Positions 36,442 to 45,276 of a stretch of 64,000 bases of DNA are shown here, one piece after another. Positions within the stretch are counted from its first letter, which is position 1. Each line of letters begins with the position of its first letter. The DNA comes from Trichothermofontia sichuanensis B231 (GTDB taxonomy: Bacteria; Cyanobacteriota; Cyanobacteriia; B231), in the NCBI RefSeq assembly GCF_026240635.1, contig NZ_CP110848.1, positions 2,721,741 to 2,785,740 on the forward strand, read 5' to 3'. A model generated the notes under the pieces. The model searched no databases. It saw only the letters and a program-made list of their open reading frames with translations, and was not told the DNA's origin. A program made the position numbers and the translations under genes.

Positions 36442-36759
36442 CTAGGGTAAAGGTGACGCTTCTACCTCTACCGTTTGGCCAGGATGATCGACTGCCACAC
36501 CTACCGGTGGTCTGGCCATATGGGCTTGAGGACCCGTGCGCCCCTTGACCCAATCCACAGCCAATTGAGAGACTTCCGCAACGAGTAAGGTAGCAATGAT
36601 GACATCATCAATCTCACCCACGATCGGGAAAATATCGGGAGAAATATCGATAGGGAACACCAGATAGGCGATCGTCGCCAGAATCACCCAACCCCGGTAC
36701 TTGGGATTGCGAATCAGACTCCGATACCACTGATACACAGACTGAATTGAAAAGCGCAT
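36442..36759 (-). CDS. YkvA/DUF1232 family membrane protein
   Basis: 105 residues. The central segment YRGWVILATIAYLVFPIDIS with PDIFPIVGEIDDVIIATLL is the DUF1232 signature (a hydrophobic YLxxPxDxxPD... motif), present in small membrane-associated proteins of unknown function. The C-terminal 35 residues (PVGVAVDHPGQTVEVEASPL) are hydrophilic and variable. The ATG at 36759 is conserved-looking (MRFSIQSVYQWYRSLIRNPK). Stand-alone gene between tRNA-Ser and a hypothetical gene. Confidence 0.8.
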   Translation of the reverse strand: MRFSIQSVYQWYRSLIRNPKYRGWVILATIAYLVFPIDISPDIFPIVGEIDDVIIATLLVAEVSQLAVDWVKGRTGPQAHMARPPVGVAVDHPGQTVEVEASPLP

Positions 36760-36884
36760 GGTCGTCTACCCTTGGCAGGGTACAGCTTGCTGTTACTGTT
36801 CCCATGCTGCCAAATTTCGCCGGGCGCGATCAGTACGGATATTCCCCCCAACTGGGCGGGAACCTGAACGGCGGCCCTGCCGGA

Positions 36885-37220
36885 TCAGGTATTCAGGAAA
36901 ATCTGTTTCACCAGTCGGGCAATCCGTTCCAGGTCTTCGTTTAATAAGGGGGGCCAAATCACATTAGCTTGCAAACCAGCCGTATAAAACTGGCGACTCT
37001 CATAGGCCAGTAAGTGTAAGGCACAGGCCAATTCGCGATCGAGGTATTCTGCCTGCCGCAAACCCTCCAAAATGACCTTGAGGGCCAGCAGGATCGAGGT
37101 GACCTGACCCGGAATCGGCGGCTGACCGCGCTGAAGACGATCGAGAAATACCTCCTCCTGAACCGCAGGCTGACGACCCGCTTGTAGCAGTAAATAATCC
37201 TGAGCCGTTTTGAAGTCCAT
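36885..37220 (-). CDS. Conserved hypothetical protein
   Basis: 111 residues from the ATG at 37220 (MDFKTAQDYLLLQAGRQPAV). An earlier ATG at 37238 lies inside a family A repeat whose end is at 37230, so the later one is preferred. The protein is all-helical and soluble, with LLALKVILEGLRQAEYLDRE and ACALHLLAYESRQFYTAGLQ; it ends LERIARLVKQIFLNT. It has the look of a cyanobacteria-specific conserved protein, but I do not recognise a named family. The insertion of a repeat directly upstream may affect its promoter. Confidence 0.65.
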   Translation of the reverse strand: MDFKTAQDYLLLQAGRQPAVQEEVFLDRLQRGQPPIPGQVTSILLALKVILEGLRQAEYLDRELACALHLLAYESRQFYTAGLQANVIWPPLLNEDLERIARLVKQIFLNT

Positions 37221-37229
37221 TGCGTTAGC

Positions 37230-37336
37230 TATAGTCATTGCAATTTAGGCTGAAACAGCACCCTCACCCCTAGCCCCTCTCCCAGAGCGGGAGAGGGGAG
37301 TGAAAAACTGTATCGTTCTTATTTAGATTGACCCTA
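37230..37336 (+). repeat. Family A repeat (MITE-like), 107 bp
   Basis: Ends TATAGTCATTGCAATTTAGG and TTTAGATTGACCCTA, with the perfect 10-bp hairpin CCCCTCTCCC AGAGC GGGAGAGGGG in the middle. It abuts the start codon region of the hypothetical gene at 37220. Confidence 0.85.
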
Positions 37337-37458
37337 GTGACTACACGTTGAGGCCAAGATCACAGTTGCTATGCCTACCCATTGCCCCTGCCGTGGCCGA
37401 TTGCTCCCGTTGCCACTTGGGTTCCCCATGCAAGTATTTATCTATAGCAAATGTTGAT

Positions 37459-38826
37459 CTATAGCAAACCCGCCGATTCGTAGAGGCGGCGCAAAATGCC
37501 GAGCACCTTCCTCCCGTAATCGGGATCCGCAGACCAGCGGCCACTGAGGTCGGCGATCGTCGGGGCAACCCCACGGGTTACCAGGGAGAAACGTGGATCA
37601 ACCTGTTCCTGCACCAGCGGTTCTGTGCAGGCATAGGCTTTCAAGTGTTGCAAATGGGCGCGTACCCCCAAACGGGCACTAGCGAACCGCATTTCCTCAC
37701 TGCTCCCCCCCAAACTCCCCAGCCCGCCAAAATTGTAGGCATCCACTGGCCTTTGGGGGTGGCAGCGCAGGAAGTTTGTTTCCAAACACATCTGGCTAAA
37801 GGCAACATCATGGTTAACGCCTTCAATCTGGGCCTCCCCGCGGTAGAGTTTAGCAATCTCCGGCACAGTCTCTAGGGCAGACTCGTAATTCGCCTTAAGA
37901 AACATGGTCATCTGGACTTCGCTGGTCTGGCCCAGCCCCATGATTGGGGCGCGATCGTCCAGACGGAGACGCGCGATCGAACGCAGGGCCAGTGTTTGCG
38001 TTGCACTTTCCCACTGCAACCAGATCCCAAATGCCCGCAGTTCGATCGCTTTGACATAGACAATCCCCCGGTAGCGAAGCCGCCGCACCGAGGGGACGGC
38101 AGCCAAATTCACCCCCAGACAGTCGGCCAAGTCGATCGGAACGTAGGGATTCCCATTAACCTCAATCCCCTGTTCACCATAGACTTGTTGATTAATCAGA
38201 ATCTTGCACGGGGGGAAGACGATCGCCGCTTGGGTGGTGGCCGCCAGCAGCGTGTCCTCCGTCAGGCGCGCTCGCAGCCAGGTAACCAACCCCTCAGCAA
38301 TCCCCGTCGCGATCGCCCGCCGCGAACTTTGCAGCAGGGCACGATCGTCCGCATGGCCGAGACAGGCCACCTGGAGCAGGAGTGAGGGCTGGGTAATCTC
38401 CCGGCAAAAATCCAGTTTGCCCAGATTGGTCGCGCTATCAGGCTTGGCCCCCTGGTTAGGCAATTGGGGCACTCGGCGCAGCAGGGCAAAGATTAACTGC
38501 TCGGCGTGTTGTTTACGGCTGTGGTTATGGGCGATATAGAAAACCGTAGCTCCCCGATCCGTCGTCGGATCAAGGGCATCGGCATGGATCGCCAGCGCCA
38601 CATCCCCCCACTGGATGCGATCGTTGATCCAGGCGATCGTTTGGGTCGGGCTGAGTTCATCGGGGACCGCGAGGACTTCGACCTGGCGGGCGGTGAGTTC
38701 GGCCACAATCCAGTCCCGTAGCAAGCTCATTTCCTGGGCTTCTGTTGTGCCCGCCCCTTGAAGGTCCCCATCCCACTCTAAACCTGCAACGCCGCCGCGA
38801 CCGGCTGAAAGAAAGATCCGTCCCAT
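37459..38826 (-). CDS. Cell-wall protein: degenerate amidase_3 domain plus glucosaminidase domain
   Basis: 455 residues. Residues 1 to about 190 have the zinc amidase (Amidase_3) order: GRIFLSAGRGGV, TTEAQEMSLLRDWIV, GDVALAIHADAL, and a late LLLQVACLGHADDRALL. In active enzymes the first is AGHGG (zinc His) and the last carries a catalytic Glu (xxEVGFL); here these are Arg and Gln. A middle region (about 200-300) resembles a copper-amine-oxidase-N/wall-binding-like segment. Residues about 305-455 look like a glucosaminidase domain with MCLETNFLRC (candidate catalytic Glu), YNFGGLGSLGG and FASARLGVRAHLQHLKAY. No signal peptide is seen at the ATG at 38826. Confidence 0.75.
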   Translation of the reverse strand: MGRIFLSAGRGGVAGLEWDGDLQGAGTTEAQEMSLLRDWIVAELTARQVEVLAVPDELSPTQTIAWINDRIQWGDVALAIHADALDPTTDRGATVFYIAHNHSRKQHAEQLIFALLRRVPQLPNQGAKPDSATNLGKLDFCREITQPSLLLQVACLGHADDRALLQSSRRAIATGIAEGLVTWLRARLTEDTLLAATTQAAIVFPPCKILINQQVYGEQGIEVNGNPYVPIDLADCLGVNLAAVPSVRRLRYRGIVYVKAIELRAFGIWLQWESATQTLALRSIARLRLDDRAPIMGLGQTSEVQMTMFLKANYESALETVPEIAKLYRGEAQIEGVNHDVAFSQMCLETNFLRCHPQRPVDAYNFGGLGSLGGSSEEMRFASARLGVRAHLQHLKAYACTEPLVQEQVDPRFSLVTRGVAPTIADLSGRWSADPDYGRKVLGILRRLYESAGLL

Positions 38827-38980
38827 TGCAACCCGGTAGCCTGTTTTTAACCTGTCTACTATAGCGACAGTTGCCCAATTTGCCCCTAGGGTGGCGAGAT
38901 AAAGTTAATCAGGCGTGTTTTTCAATACGCAGACCCGTTTTGCAACGCGAAGACCCAAGGGTACTAAGGAGACAAGGATG

Positions 38981-39087
38981 TATAGTCATTGCCATTTAGG
39001 CTGAAACAGCCCCCTCACCCCCAGCCCCTCTCCCAGAGCGGGAGAGGGGAGCGAAGAACTGTATCGTTCTTATTTGGATTGACTATA
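38981..39087 (+). repeat. Family A repeat, best-preserved termini
   Basis: 107 bp with ends TATAGTCATTGCCATTTAGG and TTTGGATTGACTATA; the outer 8 bases are a perfect inverted repeat. Core hairpin CCCCTCTCCC AGAGC GGGAGAGGGG. The remaining part of 38827-39172 shows no gene. Confidence 0.88.
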
Positions 39088-39172
39088 AAGACAGACAGAT
39101 AGTCTGGGGCAAGCATGGCAAGATGGAGCTAGTGTTGTATTTCGGGCGATCCATCCTAGCGATCGCGACTCA

Positions 39173-39517
39173 ATGTCGGACTGCCCTACGTGCCACCAAC
39201 CGGTTCCTTCCCAGGCGATCGTCTGTCCCCATTGCCAAACGCTCCTGAAAGCCTTCGGTCATCCCGGCATTCCCCTCCATCGCACTGAGACGGATGCCTA
39301 CCTTTGCCCGAGTTGTGTCTACGAGGCAGATGATACCTGTACCTTTCCCCAACGTCCCTATGCGCGGGTATGTACCCTGTATGTAAGCCAACAACAACAG
39401 CAAGCCTGGCTAGCCCAGGGCAATCGCCCCCGCTCCTCGGCAAGACCTCGCCTCGGCCCCGTCTGGTGGATTGCTCTCGGACTGCTGGGGGTTAGTTTAG
39501 TGCTAGCCTTGCGTTGA
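39173..39517 (+). CDS. Zinc-ribbon protein with C-terminal membrane span
   Basis: 114 residues. The N-terminus MSDCPTCHQPVPSQAIVCPH has two CxxC knuckles (CPTC, CPHC), and a further CPSC with a later Cys pair (DDTCTF, ARVCTL) could form a second zinc site. After a Gln/Arg/Pro-rich linker the C-terminus (VWWIALGLLGVSLVLALR) is a single membrane span, so the zinc ribbons probably face the cytoplasm. Similar small zinc-ribbon membrane proteins are common in cyanobacteria, with unknown roles. It precedes ktrB by about 200 bp on the same strand. Confidence 0.75.
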   Translation: MSDCPTCHQPVPSQAIVCPHCQTLLKAFGHPGIPLHRTETDAYLCPSCVYEADDTCTFPQRPYARVCTLYVSQQQQQAWLAQGNRPRSSARPRLGPVWWIALGLLGVSLVLALR

Positions 39518-39721
39518 GTTGCCCCACCGGACACGCTAGGCAGGGAGGGGTTACGAAAGGTTAAGCGGGATATTAACCTAAATAAAGATTCGGACAAAGC
39601 AATCCGCGCACAGTCGTTTGTCCCGAAAGTGATCCCACTCAAGGGATAGACCAGCAGATCGATCACCCTTGATAGAAATTAGGTATGGAGATATTTACCC
39701 TAAACCAACTGCCTTTGTGGA

Positions 39722-41074
39722 GTGGTGCCGACGGCTAATATGACCCCTGCCAGAACCATTTGTCTTGGCTTCCTAGCGGTAATTAGCTTAGGGACCCTGT
39801 TGTTATGCCTGCCGATCGCCCATGCGCATGGGGGGTGGGGCAATCCCCTCGTTGCCCTCTTTACCGCCACCTCTGCTGTGTGTGTTACTGGTCTCTCGGT
39901 GGTGGATATCAGTAGTTACTACAGCTTTTGGGGCCAGTTGTGCATTCTTGCGCTCGTGCAGGTGGGGGGGTTAGGCTACATGACCTCCACAACCGTCCTC
40001 TTACTCCTGGTAGGACGGCGCTTTAGCCTGCGCGATCGCATTACCTTACAACAATCCCTGGATTTACCAGCGATCGCGGGAGGACCCCAATTGGTGCGAT
40101 CGATTATGGCCACGACCCTGCTTTTCGAGCTAACGGGTGCCTTTGCCTTGCTGCCAACCTTTATTCATGATTTTGGGGGTCTCCAGGGCGTGTGGCTGGC
40201 GATCTTCCACAGCATCAGCGCGTTCAATAATGCCGGATTTAGTTTATTCCCAGATAACCTTATCCGGTATCACAATTCGCTCATCGTCAATGGTGTTGTG
40301 GCAGTTCTAATTATCTTTGGCGGCATTGGCTATCAGGTCATTATGGAGATGTACCTCTGGTTGCGCGATCGCTGCTTACGCAGTCGCACCTTCTATGTGC
40401 CCTCCCTCCACTTTCGGGTCGTCACGACCACCACCCTGACGCTGCTGATTGCCGGATTTTTGGCACTGTTATTGACCGAACTGCGTAATGATGCCACCTT
40501 GGCCAGTCTGCCCCTACCCGCAGCGCTCCTGGGGGCCTTCTTCCAGTCTGTAACGACCCGCACCGCTGGCTTCAACACAATTGATATCGGCCAGATGACG
40601 ATCGCCTCCTTGTTTGTCATGATTGTGCTGATGTTTATTGGGGCGAGTCCAGGTGGCACGGGTGGGGGAATTAAAACAACTACCGCACGGGTGCTCTTTA
40701 GCTGTACTGAAACCGCCCTCCGCAGCCGGGAAGAGGTCGTTTGCTACCAGCGAGAGATTCCCATGCCGTTGATTATTAAGGCCGTGGGTGTGGTCGTCGG
40801 TTCGGTAACCGTCGTGATTATTGCTACCACCTTCATTGCCTTTAGCAATCCCGATCTCGATTTTGTCCAAATTTTCTTTGAGGTTGTCTCTGGCTTCGCC
40901 ACGGTTGGTCTCTCGACGGGGATTACGACGAAACTGTCGGTCTTCGGTCAGATTGTCCTGATTGCGATTATGTACATCGGTCGGGTGGGTGTCCTGATGC
41001 TAATGTCAGCCCTGCGCACTGAACCTAAGCCCAGTGCCGTCAACTACCCAGAGGCCAATTTGTTTGTGGGTTAA
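39722..41074 (+). CDS. ktrB: Potassium uptake channel subunit KtrB (TrkH family)
   Basis: 450 residues; start GTG 39722 or ATG 39740. It has the four-repeat MPM architecture of TrkH/KtrB: filter glycines in SAVCVTGLSVV, HSISAFNNAGFSLF, SVTTRTAGFNTID and SGFATVGLSTGIT, each between two spans. The mobile intramembrane loop with glycines appears as GASPGGTGGGIKTTT. With KtrA it forms a (usually Na+-dependent) K+ uptake system used in osmotic adaptation; in Synechocystis a third protein, KtrE, is reported. ktrA follows after 142 bp. The stop region is tandemly duplicated (41066-41093). Confidence 0.93.
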   Translation: MVPTANMTPARTICLGFLAVISLGTLLLCLPIAHAHGGWGNPLVALFTATSAVCVTGLSVVDISSYYSFWGQLCILALVQVGGLGYMTSTTVLLLLVGRRFSLRDRITLQQSLDLPAIAGGPQLVRSIMATTLLFELTGAFALLPTFIHDFGGLQGVWLAIFHSISAFNNAGFSLFPDNLIRYHNSLIVNGVVAVLIIFGGIGYQVIMEMYLWLRDRCLRSRTFYVPSLHFRVVTTTTLTLLIAGFLALLLTELRNDATLASLPLPAALLGAFFQSVTTRTAGFNTIDIGQMTIASLFVMIVLMFIGASPGGTGGGIKTTTARVLFSCTETALRSREEVVCYQREIPMPLIIKAVGVVVGSVTVVIIATTFIAFSNPDLDFVQIFFEVVSGFATVGLSTGITTKLSVFGQIVLIAIMYIGRVGVLMLMSALRTEPKPSAVNYPEANLFVG

Positions 41075-41093
41075 ATCGTGTGGGTTAAATCGT
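41066..41093. repeat. Exact 14-bp tandem duplication over the ktrB stop codon
   Basis: GTGGGTTAAATCGT occurs twice head to tail; the first copy holds the last two codons and TAA of ktrB. It resembles the duplication at the glnA stop. Confidence 0.85.
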
Positions 41094-41216
41094 TATGGTC
41101 GGTACAGGGGCACGATAGCGGGGGACCCAATCCCCGACGGATGTAGGTGCCCACCTGAGCGACAATAAACCATGAGTTACCATCCACCATCGGTACCAAG
41201 GTAGGGTTACACAACG

Positions 41217-41912
41217 GTGAACTTATCGTCTTTGAATTTCTTTAGTACGTTGCTAGGGAATAATCGCCAGTTTGCGGTGATTGGCCTCGGGCGATTTGGA
41301 CGAGCAGTGTGTCAAACATTACATAATCTCGGTTATGAGGTGCTCGGCATTGATAACAATCAGCGGTTGGTCGATCAGGCCTTACATGATGGGGTGGTGG
41401 CCCATGCCCTTCAGCTAGACTCTACCGAACCCTCAGCGCTTGAGGAAGCTAGTATTGCGGACTTTGACACGGTCATCGTCGCGATCGGCAATTACATCCA
41501 GGAAAGCATCATCACCACACTCAACCTCAAGGAAGCCAAGGTACCCCACGTGGTTGCCAAGGCCTCGTCAGAGATCCACGGCAAGTTGCTAGAACGGGTG
41601 GGAGCCGATCTGGTCGTCTTTCCAGAACGGGAGATGGGCTGTCAGTTAGCCCGTGCCCTAACCAAACCCCGCATTCTCGATCGCTTTGAACTAGATCCCG
41701 ACAACAGTATTGTTGAAGTCGTTGTCCCAGAACGCTTTGATAACAAAACCCTGGCGGATCTGGACCTGCGCCGGAACTATGGCATTAGCGTCCTAGCGAT
41801 CGGGGCTGACCAGAAGTTCCAGATCAATCCCCAACCTCAGCAAAAGCTGGTTAAGGGCCAAATCATGGTGGTGATTGGCAGCAATCGCGATATCGATCGG
41901 CTGCCGGTTTAA
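41217..41912 (+). CDS. ktrA: Potassium uptake regulatory subunit KtrA
   Basis: 231 residues from a GTG at 41217. The N-terminal RCK (TrkA-N) Rossmann domain has FAVIGLGRFGRAVCQTLHNL and the acidic ribose-binding end LGIDNN, which binds ATP/ADP or NAD(H); the C-terminal TrkA-C domain is FELDPDNSIVEVVVPERFDN through QKLVKGQIMVVIGSNRDI. An octameric ring of KtrA gates the KtrB dimer. Located directly downstream of ktrB in the same direction, so very likely one transcription unit, though the spacing leaves room for a second promoter. Confidence 0.93.
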   Translation: MNLSSLNFFSTLLGNNRQFAVIGLGRFGRAVCQTLHNLGYEVLGIDNNQRLVDQALHDGVVAHALQLDSTEPSALEEASIADFDTVIVAIGNYIQESIITTLNLKEAKVPHVVAKASSEIHGKLLERVGADLVVFPEREMGCQLARALTKPRILDRFELDPDNSIVEVVVPERFDNKTLADLDLRRNYGISVLAIGADQKFQINPQPQQKLVKGQIMVVIGSNRDIDRLPV

Positions 41913-41940
41913 AATCGGCCTGCTTGGACAACCAGCCTGA

Positions 41941-42849
41941 CTAGGGTACTGGGACGGACTGAAGCAGGCGATCGATAATCCCCTGCGCCTTGCGTCCTCC
42001 CGCCGGAATCAGGCGGTGAGCCAATACATAGGGGGCTAGGAACTTGACATCATCGGGCAAGGCAAACTCACGCCCAGCTAAAAAGGCCAACGCCTGGGTC
42101 GATCGCTGCAAGGCCACCGCCCCCCGTGGACTCACCCCCAGCGTAATTTCCTCATCCTCCCGCGTCGATCGCACCAGATTGAGAATGTACTGCTGCACAC
42201 TTTCCTCGACCCGGACCTGACGCACCGCTTGCTGCAACGCCTCCACTTCCTCCAACGTAATGCACGGGGTCAAATCCTCCACCGTCACCCTGGCTTGCCA
42301 ATGCTTCAGCATTTCCAACTCTTCCGCCTCCGTGGGATAGCCCAGGGAGAGGGACAACATGAACCGATCCATCTGGGCTTCCGGCAGGGGGAAGGTCCCC
42401 TGATACTCAATTGGATTTTGGGTCGCAATCACAAAAAACGGATGAGGCACCCGCCGGGAAACGCCATCCACGGTCACCTGCTGTTCCTCCATCACCTCCA
42501 GCAGCGCTGACTGGGTACGGGGGGTTGCCCGGTTGATCTCATCCGCTAGGAGGACGTTGGTAAAAATTGGCCCCGGTAAAAACTTAAACTCGCCGCTCTG
42601 CTGATTCCAAACATTGGTCCCGGTCATGTCCGTTGGTAAAAGGTCAGGGGTACATTGGATGCGCTGAAATTTCGCCGCGATCGACTTGGCTAGGGACTTC
42701 GCCAACAAGGTTTTCCCGACTCCCGGCACATCTTCAAGCAAGGCGTGCCCCCCCGACAACAGGGCTACCAGTACCAAGCGAATGGCATCCGCTTTGCCCA
42801 CGATCGTGCGGTTTAGATTAGCGGTCAGTTGCTCAATGCGCTCTCTCAT
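41941..42849 (-). CDS. MoxR-family AAA+ ATPase
   Basis: 302 residues from the ATG at 42849 (MRERIEQLTANLNRTIVGK); a TTG at 42861 is possible. Walker A is LEDVPGVGKTLLAKSLA, Walker B VLLADEINRA, with sensor residues in FFVIATQNPIEYQG and the LPEAQMDRF arginine-finger region. MoxR proteins act as chaperones for assembly of large complexes, usually with a VWA-domain partner and a DUF58 protein; neither gene is adjacent here, since ktrA converges on it and ribF lies upstream on the same strand. The client is therefore unknown. Confidence 0.9.
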   Translation of the reverse strand: MRERIEQLTANLNRTIVGKADAIRLVLVALLSGGHALLEDVPGVGKTLLAKSLAKSIAAKFQRIQCTPDLLPTDMTGTNVWNQQSGEFKFLPGPIFTNVLLADEINRATPRTQSALLEVMEEQQVTVDGVSRRVPHPFFVIATQNPIEYQGTFPLPEAQMDRFMLSLSLGYPTEAEELEMLKHWQARVTVEDLTPCITLEEVEALQQAVRQVRVEESVQQYILNLVRSTREDEEITLGVSPRGAVALQRSTQALAFLAGREFALPDDVKFLAPYVLAHRLIPAGGRKAQGIIDRLLQSVPVP

Positions 42850-42961
42850 AGGAAGTGGCAATCTGAATCATCAATAAACAACTGGCAAGAAACCGCCGAT
42901 GGGCGCAATCCGTCCTGTCCCGATAAAAACGGGGTGGGCTAGACCCCCGACTCACCCCGGC

Positions 42962-44020
42962 TCAGGCGGCTGGCCCCAACAACATCGCCCGTGCTGCCTG
43001 ACAGTCGGCATGAATTTGGGCCGCCAAATCAGCCAGACTGGCAAAGCGTTGCTCTGGCCGCAGAAACGCTTCCACGTCTACCCGGAGGGTTTGGCCGTAG
43101 AGATCCCCAGACCAATCTAGCAAATGCACTTCGATCGTCTGCTGCTGACCATCCACCGTCGGGCGACAGCCGATATTCATCACCCCCGCCCACCGCTGCG
43201 CCGGGGATACGGGTTCCCCCCCGATCGCCGTCATCGGACACACCCAAACGCTATAGACCCCCCGACGGGGCAGAAACTTGGCCGCATCCACCTGCAAATT
43301 GGCCGTTGGAAACCCGATCGTCCGCCCCAACTGCTGCCCCGCTACCACTGTACCCCAGAGATGGTAGGGGCGTCCCAAGAGGCGATTTGCCTGGGCAATG
43401 TCCCCCGCAGCGAGGGCAGCCCGAATCATGGAACTACTGATGCGCTGATCCTGTGAGGTCTGGTTCGGCACGATCGTCACCGTTACCCCATACCTGCCCG
43501 CCAACCGGCGCAAATCCAGAGCCGTGCCTGCCCGCTGGTGGCCAAAGCGAAAATCTTCCCCCACGCTAATCTGCTGCGCCTGCAGGTGCTGGATCAAAAT
43601 GGTTTCTACAAAGGCAGCGGGGGAGAGACTAGCCAAGTCGTGATTAAAAGGCAGTAGCACCAGTTGCGCCACCCCCATCGCTTGCAGCAATTGGCGTTTC
43701 TCCGCCAAGGGGGTGATCAGGGGACAATCCGCCTGGCTGAAAAATGCCCGTGGATGGGGATCAAAGGTGACCACCGTCGGATAGGGAGGCCCGGTCGGCG
43801 TCGCCGCACTCTCACAACTCGTCTCTAGCTGCTGCCAAGTCGGTGGTTTCCCCAGGGTTAGCGCCACATCCTCATTATTAATCGCCCTTGGCTGGTGCAG
43901 GGGCCGCCGGGGCAAAATCGGATGGATAACCTGGTAGTGCCCGCGATGAACACCATCAAAATTACCGAGGGCGATCGCCGTCGGCGTTAAAACCGTAGTC
44001 AGTGACGCAGTAACCCACAC
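42962..44020 (-). CDS. ribF: Bifunctional riboflavin kinase / FAD synthetase
   Basis: 352 residues, GTG start at 44020 (start not certain). The N-terminal nucleotidyltransferase domain has IALGNFDGVHRGHYQVI, PTVVTFDPHPRAFF and SSMIRAALAAGDIAQANRLL; the C-terminal kinase domain has GRTIGFPTANLQVD, KFLPRRGVYSVWV and the substrate Asn/Glu region GVMNIGCRPTVDGQQQTIEV. It makes FMN and then FAD. Between the HxGH-type motif and the next conserved block (VVTFDPHP) there is an insertion of some 50 residues (about 33-80) that ordinary RibF lacks. Confidence 0.93.
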   Translation of the reverse strand: MWVTASLTTVLTPTAIALGNFDGVHRGHYQVIHPILPRRPLHQPRAINNEDVALTLGKPPTWQQLETSCESAATPTGPPYPTVVTFDPHPRAFFSQADCPLITPLAEKRQLLQAMGVAQLVLLPFNHDLASLSPAAFVETILIQHLQAQQISVGEDFRFGHQRAGTALDLRRLAGRYGVTVTIVPNQTSQDQRISSSMIRAALAAGDIAQANRLLGRPYHLWGTVVAGQQLGRTIGFPTANLQVDAAKFLPRRGVYSVWVCPMTAIGGEPVSPAQRWAGVMNIGCRPTVDGQQQTIEVHLLDWSGDLYGQTLRVDVEAFLRPEQRFASLADLAAQIHADCQAARAMLLGPAA

Positions 44021-44053
44021 GCTTTACAGTTTGACACAAATGGGGGTCACTGC

Positions 44054-44956
44054 TCAGGGAGTTTCCAAAGTCAACAGTTCGGGCTGGGGGTGAACTGCTG
44101 CCCGCGAGGGCGCAAGGCGAATCTCCAGCCCCTCCCGTGCCACCAGACTGTTGGGGAAATGTTTAGCCACTAGATAGCCAACGCGATCGAGAAACTCGTC
44201 GTTATGGAGAGGATCATGGTGGAAAATAACCAACTGCTCTGCCTGAGCCGCCTGGGCCACGCGCACGGCCTCTTGCCACGTCGAATGTCCCCAGCCCACC
44301 TTACTGGCCTTTTCGGCATAGTACTCCTCATCAGTGTAGGTCGCATCGTAGATGAGGACATTTGCATGACGGGCCAATTTGATCACATTCTCATCCAGCA
44401 GATTCGGAAAGTGCTCGGTATCCGTCACGTAGGCAACGGCATAATTACGCCAATTCACCCGATAACCTACAGCCTCCCCTGGGTGATTGAGCAGCGCACT
44501 TTCCACTTGCACATCCTCAATCTGCACCGTTTCCCCCACCTCAATGTCATGAAACTGGAGGTCCGCTCCCATCGCTCGCAATGGGACCGGGAAGTTGGGG
44601 TGAAGCATTTGATCGATCAACCGTTGCTCGATCGTGACATTGTTGGGAGCCTTGGCCCCATAGATATGAAAACGATTGCCCTTGATAAAGGCAGGCACAA
44701 AAAATGGAAAACCCTGAATATGATCCCAGTGGGAGTGGGTAAAGAACATGTGAGCCTCGATGGGCATCTGTCGCAGCAGCTCTTGACCCAATACCCGTAA
44801 GCCCGTACCCCCATCAAAAATTAACCGCTGCCCCCCCACGCGCATTTCCACACAAGGGGTATTACCGCCGTAACGAACTGTCTCAGGACCTGGACAGGGT
44901 ATACTCCCCCTGACGCCCCAGAAGTGAACTGAGAAGTGATCTCGCATGTCAATCAT
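44054..44956 (-). CDS. MBL-fold metallohydrolase
   Basis: 300 residues; ATG at 44956 or 44947. The metallo-beta-lactamase signature THSHWDHIQGFPFF gives HxHxDH, with a further His in LLNHPGEAVGYR, Asp in YVTDTEHF and LIYDATYTDEEY, and a terminal His in VIFHHDPLHND. The N-terminus VHFWGVRGSIPCPGPETVRY matches the group related to PhnP/cAMP phosphodiesterase-like hydrolases widespread in cyanobacteria. Two metals and phosphodiester hydrolysis are expected from the fold; the actual substrate is unknown. It precedes ribF by 33 bp on the same strand, so both may be cotranscribed. Confidence 0.88.
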   Translation of the reverse strand: MIDMRDHFSVHFWGVRGSIPCPGPETVRYGGNTPCVEMRVGGQRLIFDGGTGLRVLGQELLRQMPIEAHMFFTHSHWDHIQGFPFFVPAFIKGNRFHIYGAKAPNNVTIEQRLIDQMLHPNFPVPLRAMGADLQFHDIEVGETVQIEDVQVESALLNHPGEAVGYRVNWRNYAVAYVTDTEHFPNLLDENVIKLARHANVLIYDATYTDEEYYAEKASKVGWGHSTWQEAVRVAQAAQAEQLVIFHHDPLHNDEFLDRVGYLVAKHFPNSLVAREGLEIRLAPSRAAVHPQPELLTLETP

Positions 44957-45276
44957 GGGTGTTATTGCAGGATTTCCTCAGGCTTGGTAGCAAAGCTCGC
45001 CCTATCCTCACGCGCCAAACCTGCGGATCAGATTAAGTTAACAGCCATGAAAACCACCACAGGGGCCTTCATCGCATGCCGGAGCTATTTTACGGGACTC
45101 ATTGGCACTTAGCAGATGCTCGCCTCCAAACTATGGGCAGTCTGGGGGGTGGGATAGCCCACCAATTAATGCTCTTGCTCCCATCATATAGCAATTTTTA
45201 AGGAGCCGATCCGGGAAAGGAAGATTTTTTGCTCAGGGGTGGGAACAACGGGTTGCCGATGCTTAACCTGCGATCA
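44957..45276. other. Intergenic, no gene recognised
   Basis: 320 bp between surE (3' end) and the MBL gene (5' end). I see no reading frame of note, RNA gene or dispersed repeat. Confidence 0.5.

Noticed and set aside
44204..44800. 198-residue open frame antisense to the MBL hydrolase
   Set aside because: Fully inside a gene with clear motifs on the other strand; translation is not protein-like.
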